DNA from: Deltaproteobacteria bacterium
GTDB taxonomy: Bacteria > Desulfobacterota > Desulfobulbia > Desulfobulbales > Desulfobulbaceae
Assembly: GCA_013151365.1 (NCBI GenBank)
Contig: JAADIK010000019.1
Span: forward strand, 1 to 5,261
Direction of reading: 5' to 3'
Length of the DNA: 5,261 bases
Position numbers and translations under genes: made by a program. This document shows, one piece after another, positions 1 to 5,242 of the stretch. How positions within the stretch are numbered: position 1 is the first letter of the stretch; each line of letters begins with the position of its first letter. The notes under the pieces were generated by a model that did no database searches, was not told the origin of the DNA, and saw nothing but the letters and a program-made list of their open reading frames with translations.

Positions 1-783
1 ACTGACGGCCAGGTGAAAACCGCCCAGCCCCTTGATCACGATGATCGCCCCGTTTGCGAGCGCTGCCGCCGCCGGGGCCAGGGGGACGTCCGCCGCCGGC
101 CGCGAACCGTCGCCGGCCTGCCAGCTCAGGCGCGGCCCGCAGCCGGCGCAGGCATTGGGCTGGGCGTGAAACCGCCGGTCATGGGGATTTTCATACTCTG
201 CCGTGCATGCCGGACACATCGGGAACGCGTCCATGGTCGTTCGGGGACGGTCATAGGGCAGGGCGCGGATAATGGTATAGCGCGGGCCGCAGTTGGTACA
301 GTTGGTAAAGGGATAGCCGTAGCGCCGGTCGCCGGGGTCGAAGATTTCCCGCAGGCAGTCCGCACAGGTCGCGGTATCGGGCGCGACCTGGGTGGTGCTC
401 CGGCCGCGGCCGTCGCTGTCACGGATCGTAAAACCGGCGGCCGGCCCGGAAAGGTCCGCCGGCCGCTGTTGCAGGGAATCAATGCGGGCCAGGGGCGGGG
501 CGTCACGCCGCAGGGCCGTCAGGAAGGAGTCGATTGTCGCGGCCGGGCCGGCAATGTTGATGACCACGCCGCTGCCGGTATTGGCGATATGCCCGGCCAG
601 GCCGAGCCGCGTGGCCAAGCGATAGACAAAGGGCCTAAACCCCACCCCCTGGACGATCCCGCCGATCTCTATTTCCCGGACCGCCTCTTCGGCAATTTGT
701 GGATCACGATGTGATTTCAGAACGATTCCGCCCTCGTCATGTCGTTGCAGTAAATCCCGGGTGACATGCCGGACCACCACCAT
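1..783 (-). CDS. hypF: Carbamoyltransferase HypF, N-terminal 261 residues (gene continues past the left edge)
   Basis: HypF takes carbamoyl phosphate, forms carbamoyl-adenylate and passes the carbamoyl group to the C-terminal cysteine of HypE, where it becomes the cyanide ligand of [NiFe]-hydrogenase. It acts in the cytoplasm. Translated on the minus strand, residues about 38-125 are the acylphosphatase-like domain, with GIVQGVGFRPF at 42-52 (Arg50) and Asn68 in HIANTG. Two zinc fingers follow: C140-x2-C143, x18, C162-x2-C165, x24, C190-x2-C193, x18, C212-x2-C215, which is exactly the HypF spacing. The YrdC-like domain begins with VIKGLGGFHL at 249-258. The family is about 750 residues long, so roughly two thirds is missing, including the carbamoyltransferase domain. 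ATG at 783 is the only good start upstream of the domain (two GTG codons follow it directly), but its Shine-Dalgarno is poor and it gives an N-terminus about 30 residues longer than in E. coli HypF. The neighbouring hyp genes are not in view. Identity is near certain; the start is less so. Confidence 0.95.
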   Translation of the reverse strand, partial: MVVVRHVTRDLLQRHDEGGIVLKSHRDPQIAEEAVREIEIGGIVQGVGFRPFVYRLATRLGLAGHIANTGSGVVINIAGPAATIDSFLTALRRDAPPLARIDSLQQRPADLSGPAAGFTIRDSDGRGRSTTQVAPDTATCADCLREIFDPGDRRYGYPFTNCTNCGPRYTIIRALPYDRPRTTMDAFPMCPACTAEYENPHDRRFHAQPNACAGCGPRLSWQAGDGSRPAADVPLAPAAAALANGAIIVIKGLGGFHLAVS

Positions 784-802
784 GTCGCAGCGCTTTAATG
801 TT

Positions 803-831
803 GGTATAGCACAACTGCCGATGATCAGCAA
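803..831 (-). promoter_or_regulatory. Weak candidate promoter for hypF
   Basis: On the minus strand TTGCTG (831-826) and TATACC (808-803) are separated by 17 bases. Transcription would start about 12-14 bases before the ATG at 783. The boxes match the sigma-70 consensus at 3/6 and 4/6 only, so this is a suggestion. The CATAAT-like boxes in the AT-rich block at 919-936 are an alternative. Confidence 0.22.
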
Positions 832-900
832 ACGGGGGGCACGAATGCAACATGCCGAGATTAAGTGAAAAACAAAAAAATAACCGGGGCCGACACTTGA

Positions 901-946
901 CTCCGGCGTATTCTACATACATATTATGCTATTATGACGACCGGAG
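901..946. repeat. AT-rich block flanked by a 6-bp inverted repeat
   Basis: CTCCGG (901-906) and CCGGAG (941-946) are perfect inverted copies. They enclose 34 bases that are strongly AT-rich for this genome and contain ATTATG twice in tandem with an 8-base period (923-928 and 931-936). A TTGACT box (897-902) lies at the left border on the plus strand, with TATTAT at 922-927, but the 19-base spacing is long and no plus-strand gene follows. On the minus strand the block lies between the tRNA terminator and hypF, so it may be the hypF control region. The repeat is directly visible; any function is inferred. Confidence 0.4.
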
Positions 947-967
947 CAGGATCTATACCTTGGGGGG

Positions 968-1007
968 AAAAGAAAAAAAACCCCGAACCGTATAAAAACA
1001 GCCGGGG
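968..1007 (-). terminator. Intrinsic terminator of the tRNA-Ser transcript
   Basis: Reading the minus strand, CCCCG-GCTG (1007-999) pairs with CGGT-T-CGGGG (990-981), leaving one bulged T and a loop of eight AT bases. It is followed by an unbroken run of eight T (980-973) and then CTTTT. The element begins 14 bases after the tRNA CCA end. The GC stem plus T run is a classical Rho-independent terminator. In the other direction the stem is followed by CCTTTCTTTCT, a much poorer tract, so I call it minus-strand only. Confidence 0.75.
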
Positions 1008-1021
1008 CCTTTCTTTCTCAG

Positions 1022-1111
1022 TGGCGGAGGAGCAGGGATTCGAACCCTGGGTGGGGTTCCCCCCACAACGGTTTTCGAGACCGTCCCGTTCGACCGCTCC
1101 GGCACTCCTCC
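1022..1111 (-). tRNA. tRNA-Ser (anticodon CGA, reads UCG)
   Basis: This is a complete 90-base class II tRNA. The acceptor stem pairs GGAGGAG (1111-1105) with CTCCTCC (1032-1026), followed by discriminator G (1025) and an encoded CCA (1024-1022). The anticodon stem pairs ACGGT with ACCGT around the loop CTCGAAA, giving anticodon CGA at 1077-1075. The long variable arm GTGGGG-GGAA-CCCCAC is diagnostic of serine among class II tRNAs when combined with this anticodon. The T arm is CAGGG-TTCGAAT-CCCTG. The gene is flanked by its own promoter-like sequence and terminator, so it is probably transcribed alone. Proximity to serine and cysteine metabolism genes is likely coincidental. Confidence 0.97.
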
Positions 1112-1140
1112 ACGGATCGGGTCTGCGTAAAATTTTCATA

Positions 1141-1169
1141 CTGATACCCGGAATTCGCGCCAACGTCAA
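1141..1169 (-). promoter_or_regulatory. Probable sigma-70 promoter of tRNA-Ser
   Basis: On the minus strand TTGACG (1169-1164, 5/6 match) is followed after exactly 17 bases by TATCAG (1146-1141, 4/6 match). The predicted start near 1134 would give a leader of about 23 bases before the mature tRNA 5' end at 1111, a normal distance for RNase P processing. Confidence 0.5.
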
Positions 1170-1301
1170 GAAGAGCCGCGGTCAGAGCGACAAGAGAACC
1201 GGCCCGGACGGCTCCCTCCGCGAGCATGAACACCAAGCGGAAATTTGCATCCGGCACCGGCGGCAAGTGAGGAGCAACCCCTTTAAAAATCTTTTCTTTT
1301 A
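1170..1301. other. Intergenic stretch with no recognisable feature
   Basis: This is the central part of the 328-base gap between tRNA-Ser and metX, lying between the two divergent promoter candidates. Both strands have short open frames, but none has a ribosome binding site together with a recognisable protein, and the longest minus-strand frame runs into the tRNA. The right end (about 1280-1301) is AT-rich, with runs of A and T just upstream of the metX promoter candidate, and could act as an UP-like element. I see no repeat or tRNA-derived remnant here. Confidence 0.5.
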
Positions 1302-1330
1302 GTCACAAAAAGGCTACAAAGTGGTATAAA
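1302..1330 (+). promoter_or_regulatory. Probable promoter of the metX-metW-cysE-cysK operon
   Basis: GTCACA (1302-1307, 4/6 match to TTGACA) and TATAAA (1325-1330, 5/6 match to TATAAT) are separated by 17 bases. They sit in the AT-rich island that ends the otherwise GC-rich intergenic region. Transcription would start near 1337, leaving a leader of about 100 bases before the ATG at 1440. No better plus-strand promoter is visible between the tRNA and metX. Confidence 0.5.
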
Positions 1331-1337
1331 ATCGGAG

Positions 1338-1414
1338 GGACCTGAATCCGCCAACACCATGCTGGTCCGCAAGCGGTGATGTGGCCGCGATAACAATCGC
1401 GGGCAGGACCGGCA
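1338..1414 (+). promoter_or_regulatory. Structured 5' leader of metX, possible translational control element
   Basis: In the predicted leader, 1360-1368 (TGCTGGTCC) pairs with 1406-1414 (GGACCGGCA) as a 9-bp stem with one G-U pair. Enclosed in it is a perfect 7-bp hairpin, CCGCGAT (1385-1391), loop AACA, ATCGCGG (1396-1402). The 3' strand of the outer stem covers most of AGGA (1405-1408), the only Shine-Dalgarno-like sequence near the metX start. GGTCC (1364-1368) could instead pair with an earlier GGACC at 1338-1342, giving two mutually exclusive folds. I could not fit it to SAM-I, SAM-II, SAH or a full cobalamin riboswitch. The base pairing is directly visible; a regulatory role is inferred from the position. 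Confidence 0.4.
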
Positions 1415-1439
1415 CTGATTGCAACAGATCAAACGGCTT

Positions 1440-2615
1440 ATGGAAAAAGCATCAGACAAAAAAAACTCTACCGCCCCGCTCCGCGTTAAAAAGCAATATT
1501 TCACCTTTGCCGAGCCGCCGAACGAGATGATCCTGGACTCCGGCGCCCGACTCGGCCCGATCACCCTGGCCTACGAGACCCTGGGCCGCCTCAACGCGGA
1601 TAAAAGCAATGCGGTGGTCATCCTGCACGCCTGTTCCGGCGATTCGCACGTGGCCGGCTATTACGGTGATGACGACCCGCGTCCGGGCTGGTGGGAGAAC
1701 ATGGTCGGGCCGGGGAAACCCGTTGATACAAACCGCTACTTTGTCATCTGCTCCAACATCCTGGGCAGCTGCATGGGATCGACCGGCCCCTCCTCCATCA
1801 ACCCCAAGACCGGCAGGCCCTACGGCTTTGATTTCCCCATGGTCACCATCAGGGACATGGTCCGGGCGCAAAAACACCTGATCGACCACCTGGGCATCAC
1901 CAGGATCATGTCCATGCTGGGCGGCTCGGTGGGCGGCATGCAGGTCCTGCGCTGGTGTACGGATTACCCGGAGATGGTGGTTTCCGCCATCCCCCTGGCC
2001 ACGACCACCCGCCATTCCGCCCAGGCCATCGCCTTTGACGAGGTGGCCCGGCAGGCCATCATGGCGGACCCGGACTGGCAGGGCGGCAATTACTACGACG
2101 GCCCCGGACCGCGGCACGGCCTGGCTGTCGCCCGCATGATCGGTCATATTACCTACCTGTCGGACGAGTCCATGCGCAACAAGTTCGGCCGGCGCCTGCA
2201 GAACCGCTCATCCCTGTCCTTTGATTTTGCCGGGGACTTTCAGGTCGAAAGCTATCTGCGTTACCAGGGGGCCAAATTCGTTGAACGTTTTGACGCCAAC
2301 TCCCTCCTGTATATCACCAAGGCCAGCGATTACTTTGACCTGGAAGGAGACGACGGCAGCGCCCTGCTCGATGAACGCCTGACCGCCATCAGGTTCATGG
2401 TCATCTCCTTCTCGTCGGACTGGCTCTACCCGACCTACCAGTCCCGGGCTCTGGTGTCCAAGCTGAAAAAAAACGGCTGCGATGTCAGTTTCTGTGAAAT
2501 CGACGCCCAGTGGGGGCATGACGCCTTCCTGCTGCCGAACAAACAGCTGGACTCAATCATCAGCAGCTTTCTGAACCGCATAGACCATGAATCCCGAAAC
2601 AACACCGCTAGATAA
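1440..2615 (+). CDS. metX: Homoserine O-acetyltransferase MetX
   Basis: MetX transfers the acetyl group of acetyl-CoA to L-homoserine, giving O-acetyl-L-homoserine, the activated acceptor for direct sulfhydrylation or transsulfuration to methionine. It is a cytosolic alpha/beta-hydrolase-fold enzyme. From ATG 1440 it has 391 residues, normal for the family. The nucleophile elbow is GGSVGGMQ with Ser163. The rest of the triad is Asp327 in SSDWLY and His360 in WGHDAF. The N-terminal segment FTFAEPP...LGPITLAYETLG and the NILGSCMGSTGPSS block are also characteristic. The usual elbow is GGSMGGMQ, so Val replaces Met here. A TTG at 1419 would add seven residues and has AGGA ten bases upstream, whereas ATG 1440 has no clear Shine-Dalgarno; I prefer ATG on family length. 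Some MetX-family proteins use succinyl-CoA, which cannot be excluded by eye. It is the first gene of the operon and overlaps metW by 29 bases. Confidence 0.95.
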   Translation: MEKASDKKNSTAPLRVKKQYFTFAEPPNEMILDSGARLGPITLAYETLGRLNADKSNAVVILHACSGDSHVAGYYGDDDPRPGWWENMVGPGKPVDTNRYFVICSNILGSCMGSTGPSSINPKTGRPYGFDFPMVTIRDMVRAQKHLIDHLGITRIMSMLGGSVGGMQVLRWCTDYPEMVVSAIPLATTTRHSAQAIAFDEVARQAIMADPDWQGGNYYDGPGPRHGLAVARMIGHITYLSDESMRNKFGRRLQNRSSLSFDFAGDFQVESYLRYQGAKFVERFDANSLLYITKASDYFDLEGDDGSALLDERLTAIRFMVISFSSDWLYPTYQSRALVSKLKKNGCDVSFCEIDAQWGHDAFLLPNKQLDSIISSFLNRIDHESRNNTAR

Positions 2616-3219
2616 AACACGGTTTGACCTGCAGATCATCGCCTCCTGGATCGAACCGGGGTCGCGGGTGCTTGATCTCGGTTGCGGCCACGGCGACCTG
2701 CTCCTCATGCTCAAGAGGCACAAACAGATCAACGGCACCGGTATCGAGCTGTCCGAGGAAAAAGTGGGCCGCTGTATCGAGCGGGGCCTGACCGTTTTGC
2801 AGGGTGATTTCAGCGAGGAAATCCTCGATTATCCGGACCACCGTTTTGACTGTGTCGTCCTGAGCCAGACCCTGCAGCAGGTCATGAATCCGAAAGAACT
2901 GATTCCGGAGTTGCTGCGCATCGGCAAACGGGTCATTGTCAGTTTTCCCAACTTCGGTCACTGGCAGGTCCGGCTCCAGGTCCTGCTTACGGGGCAGGCG
3001 CCGGTTACGGGGCAGCTGCCCTACGAATGGTACGATACCCCGAACATCAGGGTGATCAGCATCAAGGATTTCAAACAATTCCTCAGAATGACCGGCATCA
3101 AGCCGGTCAAGGAAGTGGCCATCAACAGTCATCATCATGATGAAAACGGCCATATTATAAAATATTTAATCAATCTCCGGGCGACATACGGTATAATGAT
3201 GCTGGAGCGGTCGGCATGA
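2587..3219 (+). CDS. metW: Methionine biosynthesis protein MetW
   Basis: This is a 210-residue protein of the MetW family, which has a class I SAM-dependent methyltransferase fold and is nearly always encoded next to metX in proteobacteria. In Pseudomonas MetW has been reported to be needed for MetX activity; no methyl acceptor is established. Motif I is VLDLGCGHGDL (residues 28-38), Glu54 in GIELS ends strand 2 and would contact the SAM ribose, and the QGDFSEE segment is the next loop. The MetW signatures FPNFGHW (120-126) and LPYEWYDTPNIR (144-155) are present and separate it from generic methyltransferases. ATG 2587 lies within the end of metX (29-base overlap, different frame) and has only a weak ribosome binding site, so translation is probably coupled to metX. 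The last 60 bases are unusually AT-rich and contain a TATAAT. Confidence 0.95.
   Translation: MNPETTPLDKTRFDLQIIASWIEPGSRVLDLGCGHGDLLLMLKRHKQINGTGIELSEEKVGRCIERGLTVLQGDFSEEILDYPDHRFDCVVLSQTLQQVMNPKELIPELLRIGKRVIVSFPNFGHWQVRLQVLLTGQAPVTGQLPYEWYDTPNIRVISIKDFKQFLRMTGIKPVKEVAINSHHHDENGHIIKYLINLRATYGIMMLERSA
3169..3197 (+). promoter_or_regulatory. Possible internal promoter for cysE-cysK
   Basis: A perfect TATAAT (3192-3197) lies inside the 3' end of metW, 52 bases before the cysE ATG. It follows an AT-rich stretch (3151-3170) that resembles an UP element. The hexamer at the 17-base position (ATCAAT, 3169-3174) is a poor -35. The box also falls in plausible coding sequence (ACG GTA TAA TGA read out of frame), so chance occurrence is possible. 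Confidence 0.25.
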
Positions 3220-3249
3220 ACACCGGCCGAAACAAGAGGCGCTTACGAC

Positions 3250-4248
3250 ATGAAACGTTTGAAGATCAGAGACAAAGAGGAAATTGTTGCCGCCGCGTGC
3301 AACACCGATGTGCGGCCGGCGCAAGGCCATTTCAGCACGATTCCTCCCATAGTCCGTAAACTGACGGCCGGCTTTGCCTCCGGCAAGTGGTCCAGCCACA
3401 ATGAACCGGTACCTATTCCTTCCAAGGAAGAGGTCGAGGCCATTGTTCTGCAGGCCCGGCAGATCCTGTTCCCCGGTTACTTTACGGAGATGATTCTCAG
3501 CCCGGAAAGCCTGGAATATTACCTGGGGCAGAAACTCAGCTCCTTTTATGAAAACCTGGCCCGGCAGATCAGTTCGGCCATCCGGCATGACTGCTTTCGC
3601 CAGAACCTGGCCTGCTCAAAGTGCGGCGAACGCTCCTATCAAATTGCCTCCGCCTGTATCAACGCCCTGCCCGAGATCAAGGACCTGCTCGAACTGGATA
3701 TCCAGGCCACCCTGGTCGGTGATCCCGCGGCCACAAACGCTGACGAGGTTATTTTCAGCTACCCCGGTTTTTTCGCCATCCTGGTATACCGGCTGGCCAA
3801 TCGGCTGGTCGACCTGGGGGTGCCGATAATTCCGCGGATCATGAGCGAATACGCCTACAGCATAACGTCCATTGATATCCACCCGGGCGCCCGGATAGGC
3901 AACAGTTTTTTCATCGATCACGGCGCCGGCGTGGTTGTCGGGGCCACGACGGAGATCGGCAACCGGGTGCGGGTCTACCAGGGCGTTACTCTCGGCGCCC
4001 TGTCCCTGCCGCGCAACGCGGGCGTAAAACTTCGGGACACCAAGCGGCACCCTACCATCGAAGACGATGTTATCCTTTATGCCAACGCCACCATCCTGGG
4101 CGGCAGCACGGTCATTGGCGCCCGGTCCATTATCGGCGGCAACGTCTGGCTGACCGAAAGTGTGGGGCCGGACACCAAGGTTCTTCTCAAACAACCGGAG
4201 CTGGTGTATCTCGGCAAAAAACAGGCGAGGGCGGATGGAAACGTTTAA
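3250..4248 (+). CDS. cysE: Serine O-acetyltransferase, long EpsC-like type
   Basis: This enzyme acetylates L-serine with acetyl-CoA to O-acetylserine, the first committed step of cysteine synthesis in the cytosol. At 332 residues it is longer than E. coli CysE (273), as in the EpsC-like group. Residues 1 to about 200 form a mostly helical N-terminal domain; the rest is a left-handed beta-helix of hexapeptide repeats. Asp209 (DIHP) and His224 (FIDHG) are 15 residues apart, as are the catalytic Asp143 and His158 of E. coli CysE; His267 in KRHP matches the serine-binding His193. The loop before KRHP is longer than in E. coli. The N-terminal domain has four cysteines (115, 122, 125, 136) that could form a metal site. 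The protein ends in Asn-Val, not the terminal Ile that docks into CysK in many species. ATG 3250 is chosen because AAGAGG (3234-3239) lies ten bases upstream. It follows metW by 30 bases and overlaps cysK by 14. Confidence 0.93.
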   Translation: MKRLKIRDKEEIVAAACNTDVRPAQGHFSTIPPIVRKLTAGFASGKWSSHNEPVPIPSKEEVEAIVLQARQILFPGYFTEMILSPESLEYYLGQKLSSFYENLARQISSAIRHDCFRQNLACSKCGERSYQIASACINALPEIKDLLELDIQATLVGDPAATNADEVIFSYPGFFAILVYRLANRLVDLGVPIIPRIMSEYAYSITSIDIHPGARIGNSFFIDHGAGVVVGATTEIGNRVRVYQGVTLGALSLPRNAGVKLRDTKRHPTIEDDVILYANATILGGSTVIGARSIIGGNVWLTESVGPDTKVLLKQPELVYLGKKQARADGNV

Positions 4249-5164
4249 AGAGGATGTCACGCTGTCCGTGGGCTCCACCCCGCTCGTCCGGCTGAAAAAA
4301 ATAGGCGCCGGGCAGGGGATCGAACTGCTCGCCAAACTGGAATCGGGCAATCCGCTGGGCAGCGTCAAGGACCGGGTCGCGGTGGCCATGGTGGACGCGG
4401 CCGAGCGGGACAACCTGATTGACAGCTCGACAACCATCGTCGAGCCGACCAGCGGCAATACCGGCATCGGCCTGGCCTTTGTCTGTGCCAGCCGGGGATA
4501 CCGACTGCTTTTGACCATGCCGGAAACCATGAGCCTGGAGCGGCGCAAACTGCTGCTGCATCTCGGCGCCGAGCTTGTTCTGACGCCCGGATCATCGGGC
4601 ATGAAAGGCGCCATTGAACGGGCGCAGCTCCTGCTTGGCGAAATAGAGGGGGCATGGATGCCGAACCAGTTTACCAATCCGGCCAATCCGGAAATCCACC
4701 GGACAACAACGGCGGTCGAAATCTGGGAGCAGACCGGCGGCCGGCTGGATATTTTTGTGGCCGGCGTCGGTACCGGCGGCACCATTACCGGTGTCGGCCA
4801 GATGCTCAAGGAGCGGCTGCCGGACCTGCAGGTGGTAGCCGTCGAACCGGCCTCCTCGCCTGTCCTGTCGGGCGGCCAGCCGGGACCGCACAAAATCCAG
4901 GGTATCGGCGCCGGTTTTGTGCCGACGATCCTTGACCGTAGCGTCATTGACGAGGTCGTCCAGGTCACCGACGATGAAGCCCTGCAGACAGCGCAGCAGC
5001 TGGCCCGTCGGGAAGGCCTCCTCTGCGGCATCTCATCGGGCGCGGCAGTGGCGGCGGCACTCAAACTCAAGACCGGCGCGCAGCGGCAAAAGGCGGAAAA
5101 ACGAATTGTGGTCATCCTGCCGGATACCGGCGAGCGGTATCTGAGCACCGACCTCATGAAATAA
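4235..5164 (+). CDS. cysK: Cysteine synthase A (O-acetylserine sulfhydrylase)
   Basis: This PLP enzyme replaces the acetyl group of O-acetylserine with sulfide, giving L-cysteine and acetate. It is 309 residues long, standard for CysK. Lys45 in NPLGSVKDR is the PLP Schiff-base lysine. PTSGNTG (71-77) is the substrate and carboxylate-binding loop, GTGGTITG from residue 179 holds the PLP phosphate, and GISSGAA (265-271) supplies the serine near the pyridine nitrogen. The C-terminal LPDTGERYLST is typical. The reading frame is open from a GTG at 4160, but the ATG at 4235 fits the family N-terminus (SVGSTPLVRL near residue 11) and has GAGGG and AGG just upstream. The start lies inside the end of cysE in another frame, so the two are likely translationally coupled, which suits consecutive enzymes that often form a complex. 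CysM-like or cystathionine synthase activity is less likely given the close CysK match. Confidence 0.96.
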   Translation: METFKEDVTLSVGSTPLVRLKKIGAGQGIELLAKLESGNPLGSVKDRVAVAMVDAAERDNLIDSSTTIVEPTSGNTGIGLAFVCASRGYRLLLTMPETMSLERRKLLLHLGAELVLTPGSSGMKGAIERAQLLLGEIEGAWMPNQFTNPANPEIHRTTTAVEIWEQTGGRLDIFVAGVGTGGTITGVGQMLKERLPDLQVVAVEPASSPVLSGGQPGPHKIQGIGAGFVPTILDRSVIDEVVQVTDDEALQTAQQLARREGLLCGISSGAAVAAALKLKTGAQRQKAEKRIVVILPDTGERYLSTDLMK

Positions 5165-5190
5165 AGGTAAGCCGCCACAGGTGCCACAGA

Positions 5191-5219
5191 TTTACGTAGT
5201 CGCTTTCGTTCGCTATAAT
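5191..5219 (+). promoter_or_regulatory. Strong sigma-70-like promoter reading toward the right edge
   Basis: TTTACG (5191-5196, 4/6 match) and a perfect TATAAT (5214-5219) are separated by exactly 17 bases. The predicted start is near 5226. It begins 26 bases after the cysK stop and points out of the window, so it probably serves the next gene or an RNA gene. Only 35 bases of the transcript are visible and I cannot identify it. Confidence 0.5.
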
Positions 5220-5242
5220 CCCTCTATGCGGGCGGAAGCGAC
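5199..5242. repeat. 15-bp imperfect inverted repeat around the TATAAT box
   Basis: GTCGCTTTCGTTCGC (5199-5213) can pair along its full length with GCGGGCGGAAGCGAC (5228-5242): 12 Watson-Crick pairs and three G-T wobbles, with a 14-base loop TATAATCCCTCTAT. The outer seven bases (GTCGCTT and AAGCGAC) are perfect. There is no T run on either side, so it is not a standard terminator, although as RNA from read-through it would form a stable hairpin after cysK. As DNA it brackets the -10 box and start point and could be an operator. Confidence 0.45.

Noticed and set aside
13..714. Long plus-strand open frame opposite hypF
   Set aside because: It gives low-complexity Arg/Gly/Ala-rich sequence with no family resemblance, while the minus strand encodes HypF with all eight zinc-finger cysteines at canonical spacing.
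1022..1111. tRNA-Ser as an integration site for a mobile element
   Set aside because: No integrase gene and no duplicated tRNA 3' end are present in the window, and the flanking genes look like core metabolism.
1018..1266. 82-codon minus-strand frame, MPPVPDANF... onward
   Set aside because: Its N-terminal half looks protein-like, but the frame runs through the whole tRNA-Ser gene and the probable tRNA promoter.
1334..1417. Cobalamin or SAM riboswitch upstream of metX
   Set aside because: Fragments resemble the cobalamin core (AGGGA, GAATCC, CCGCA-AGCGGTGA), and GGAGGGAC recalls SAM-I. The full B12 box and the paired CGGTG/ATCCG arm are absent, and the SAM-I core GGCAACC is not formed. The resemblance is too partial without a covariance-model search.
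1452..2147. 231-codon minus-strand open frame antisense to metX
   Set aside because: It is a shadow of metX codon structure, with no recognisable motif or start context.
4160..4234. Upstream GTG start for cysK at 4160
   Set aside because: It would add 25 residues overlapping the cysE C-terminus with no CysK similarity. ATG 4235 has a ribosome binding site and gives the standard length.
3616..5187. 523-codon minus-strand open frame antisense to cysE and cysK
   Set aside because: Its product is rich in Ser, Arg and Pro with no domain pattern. The plus strand encodes two clear enzymes, and long antisense frames are expected in GC-rich genes.
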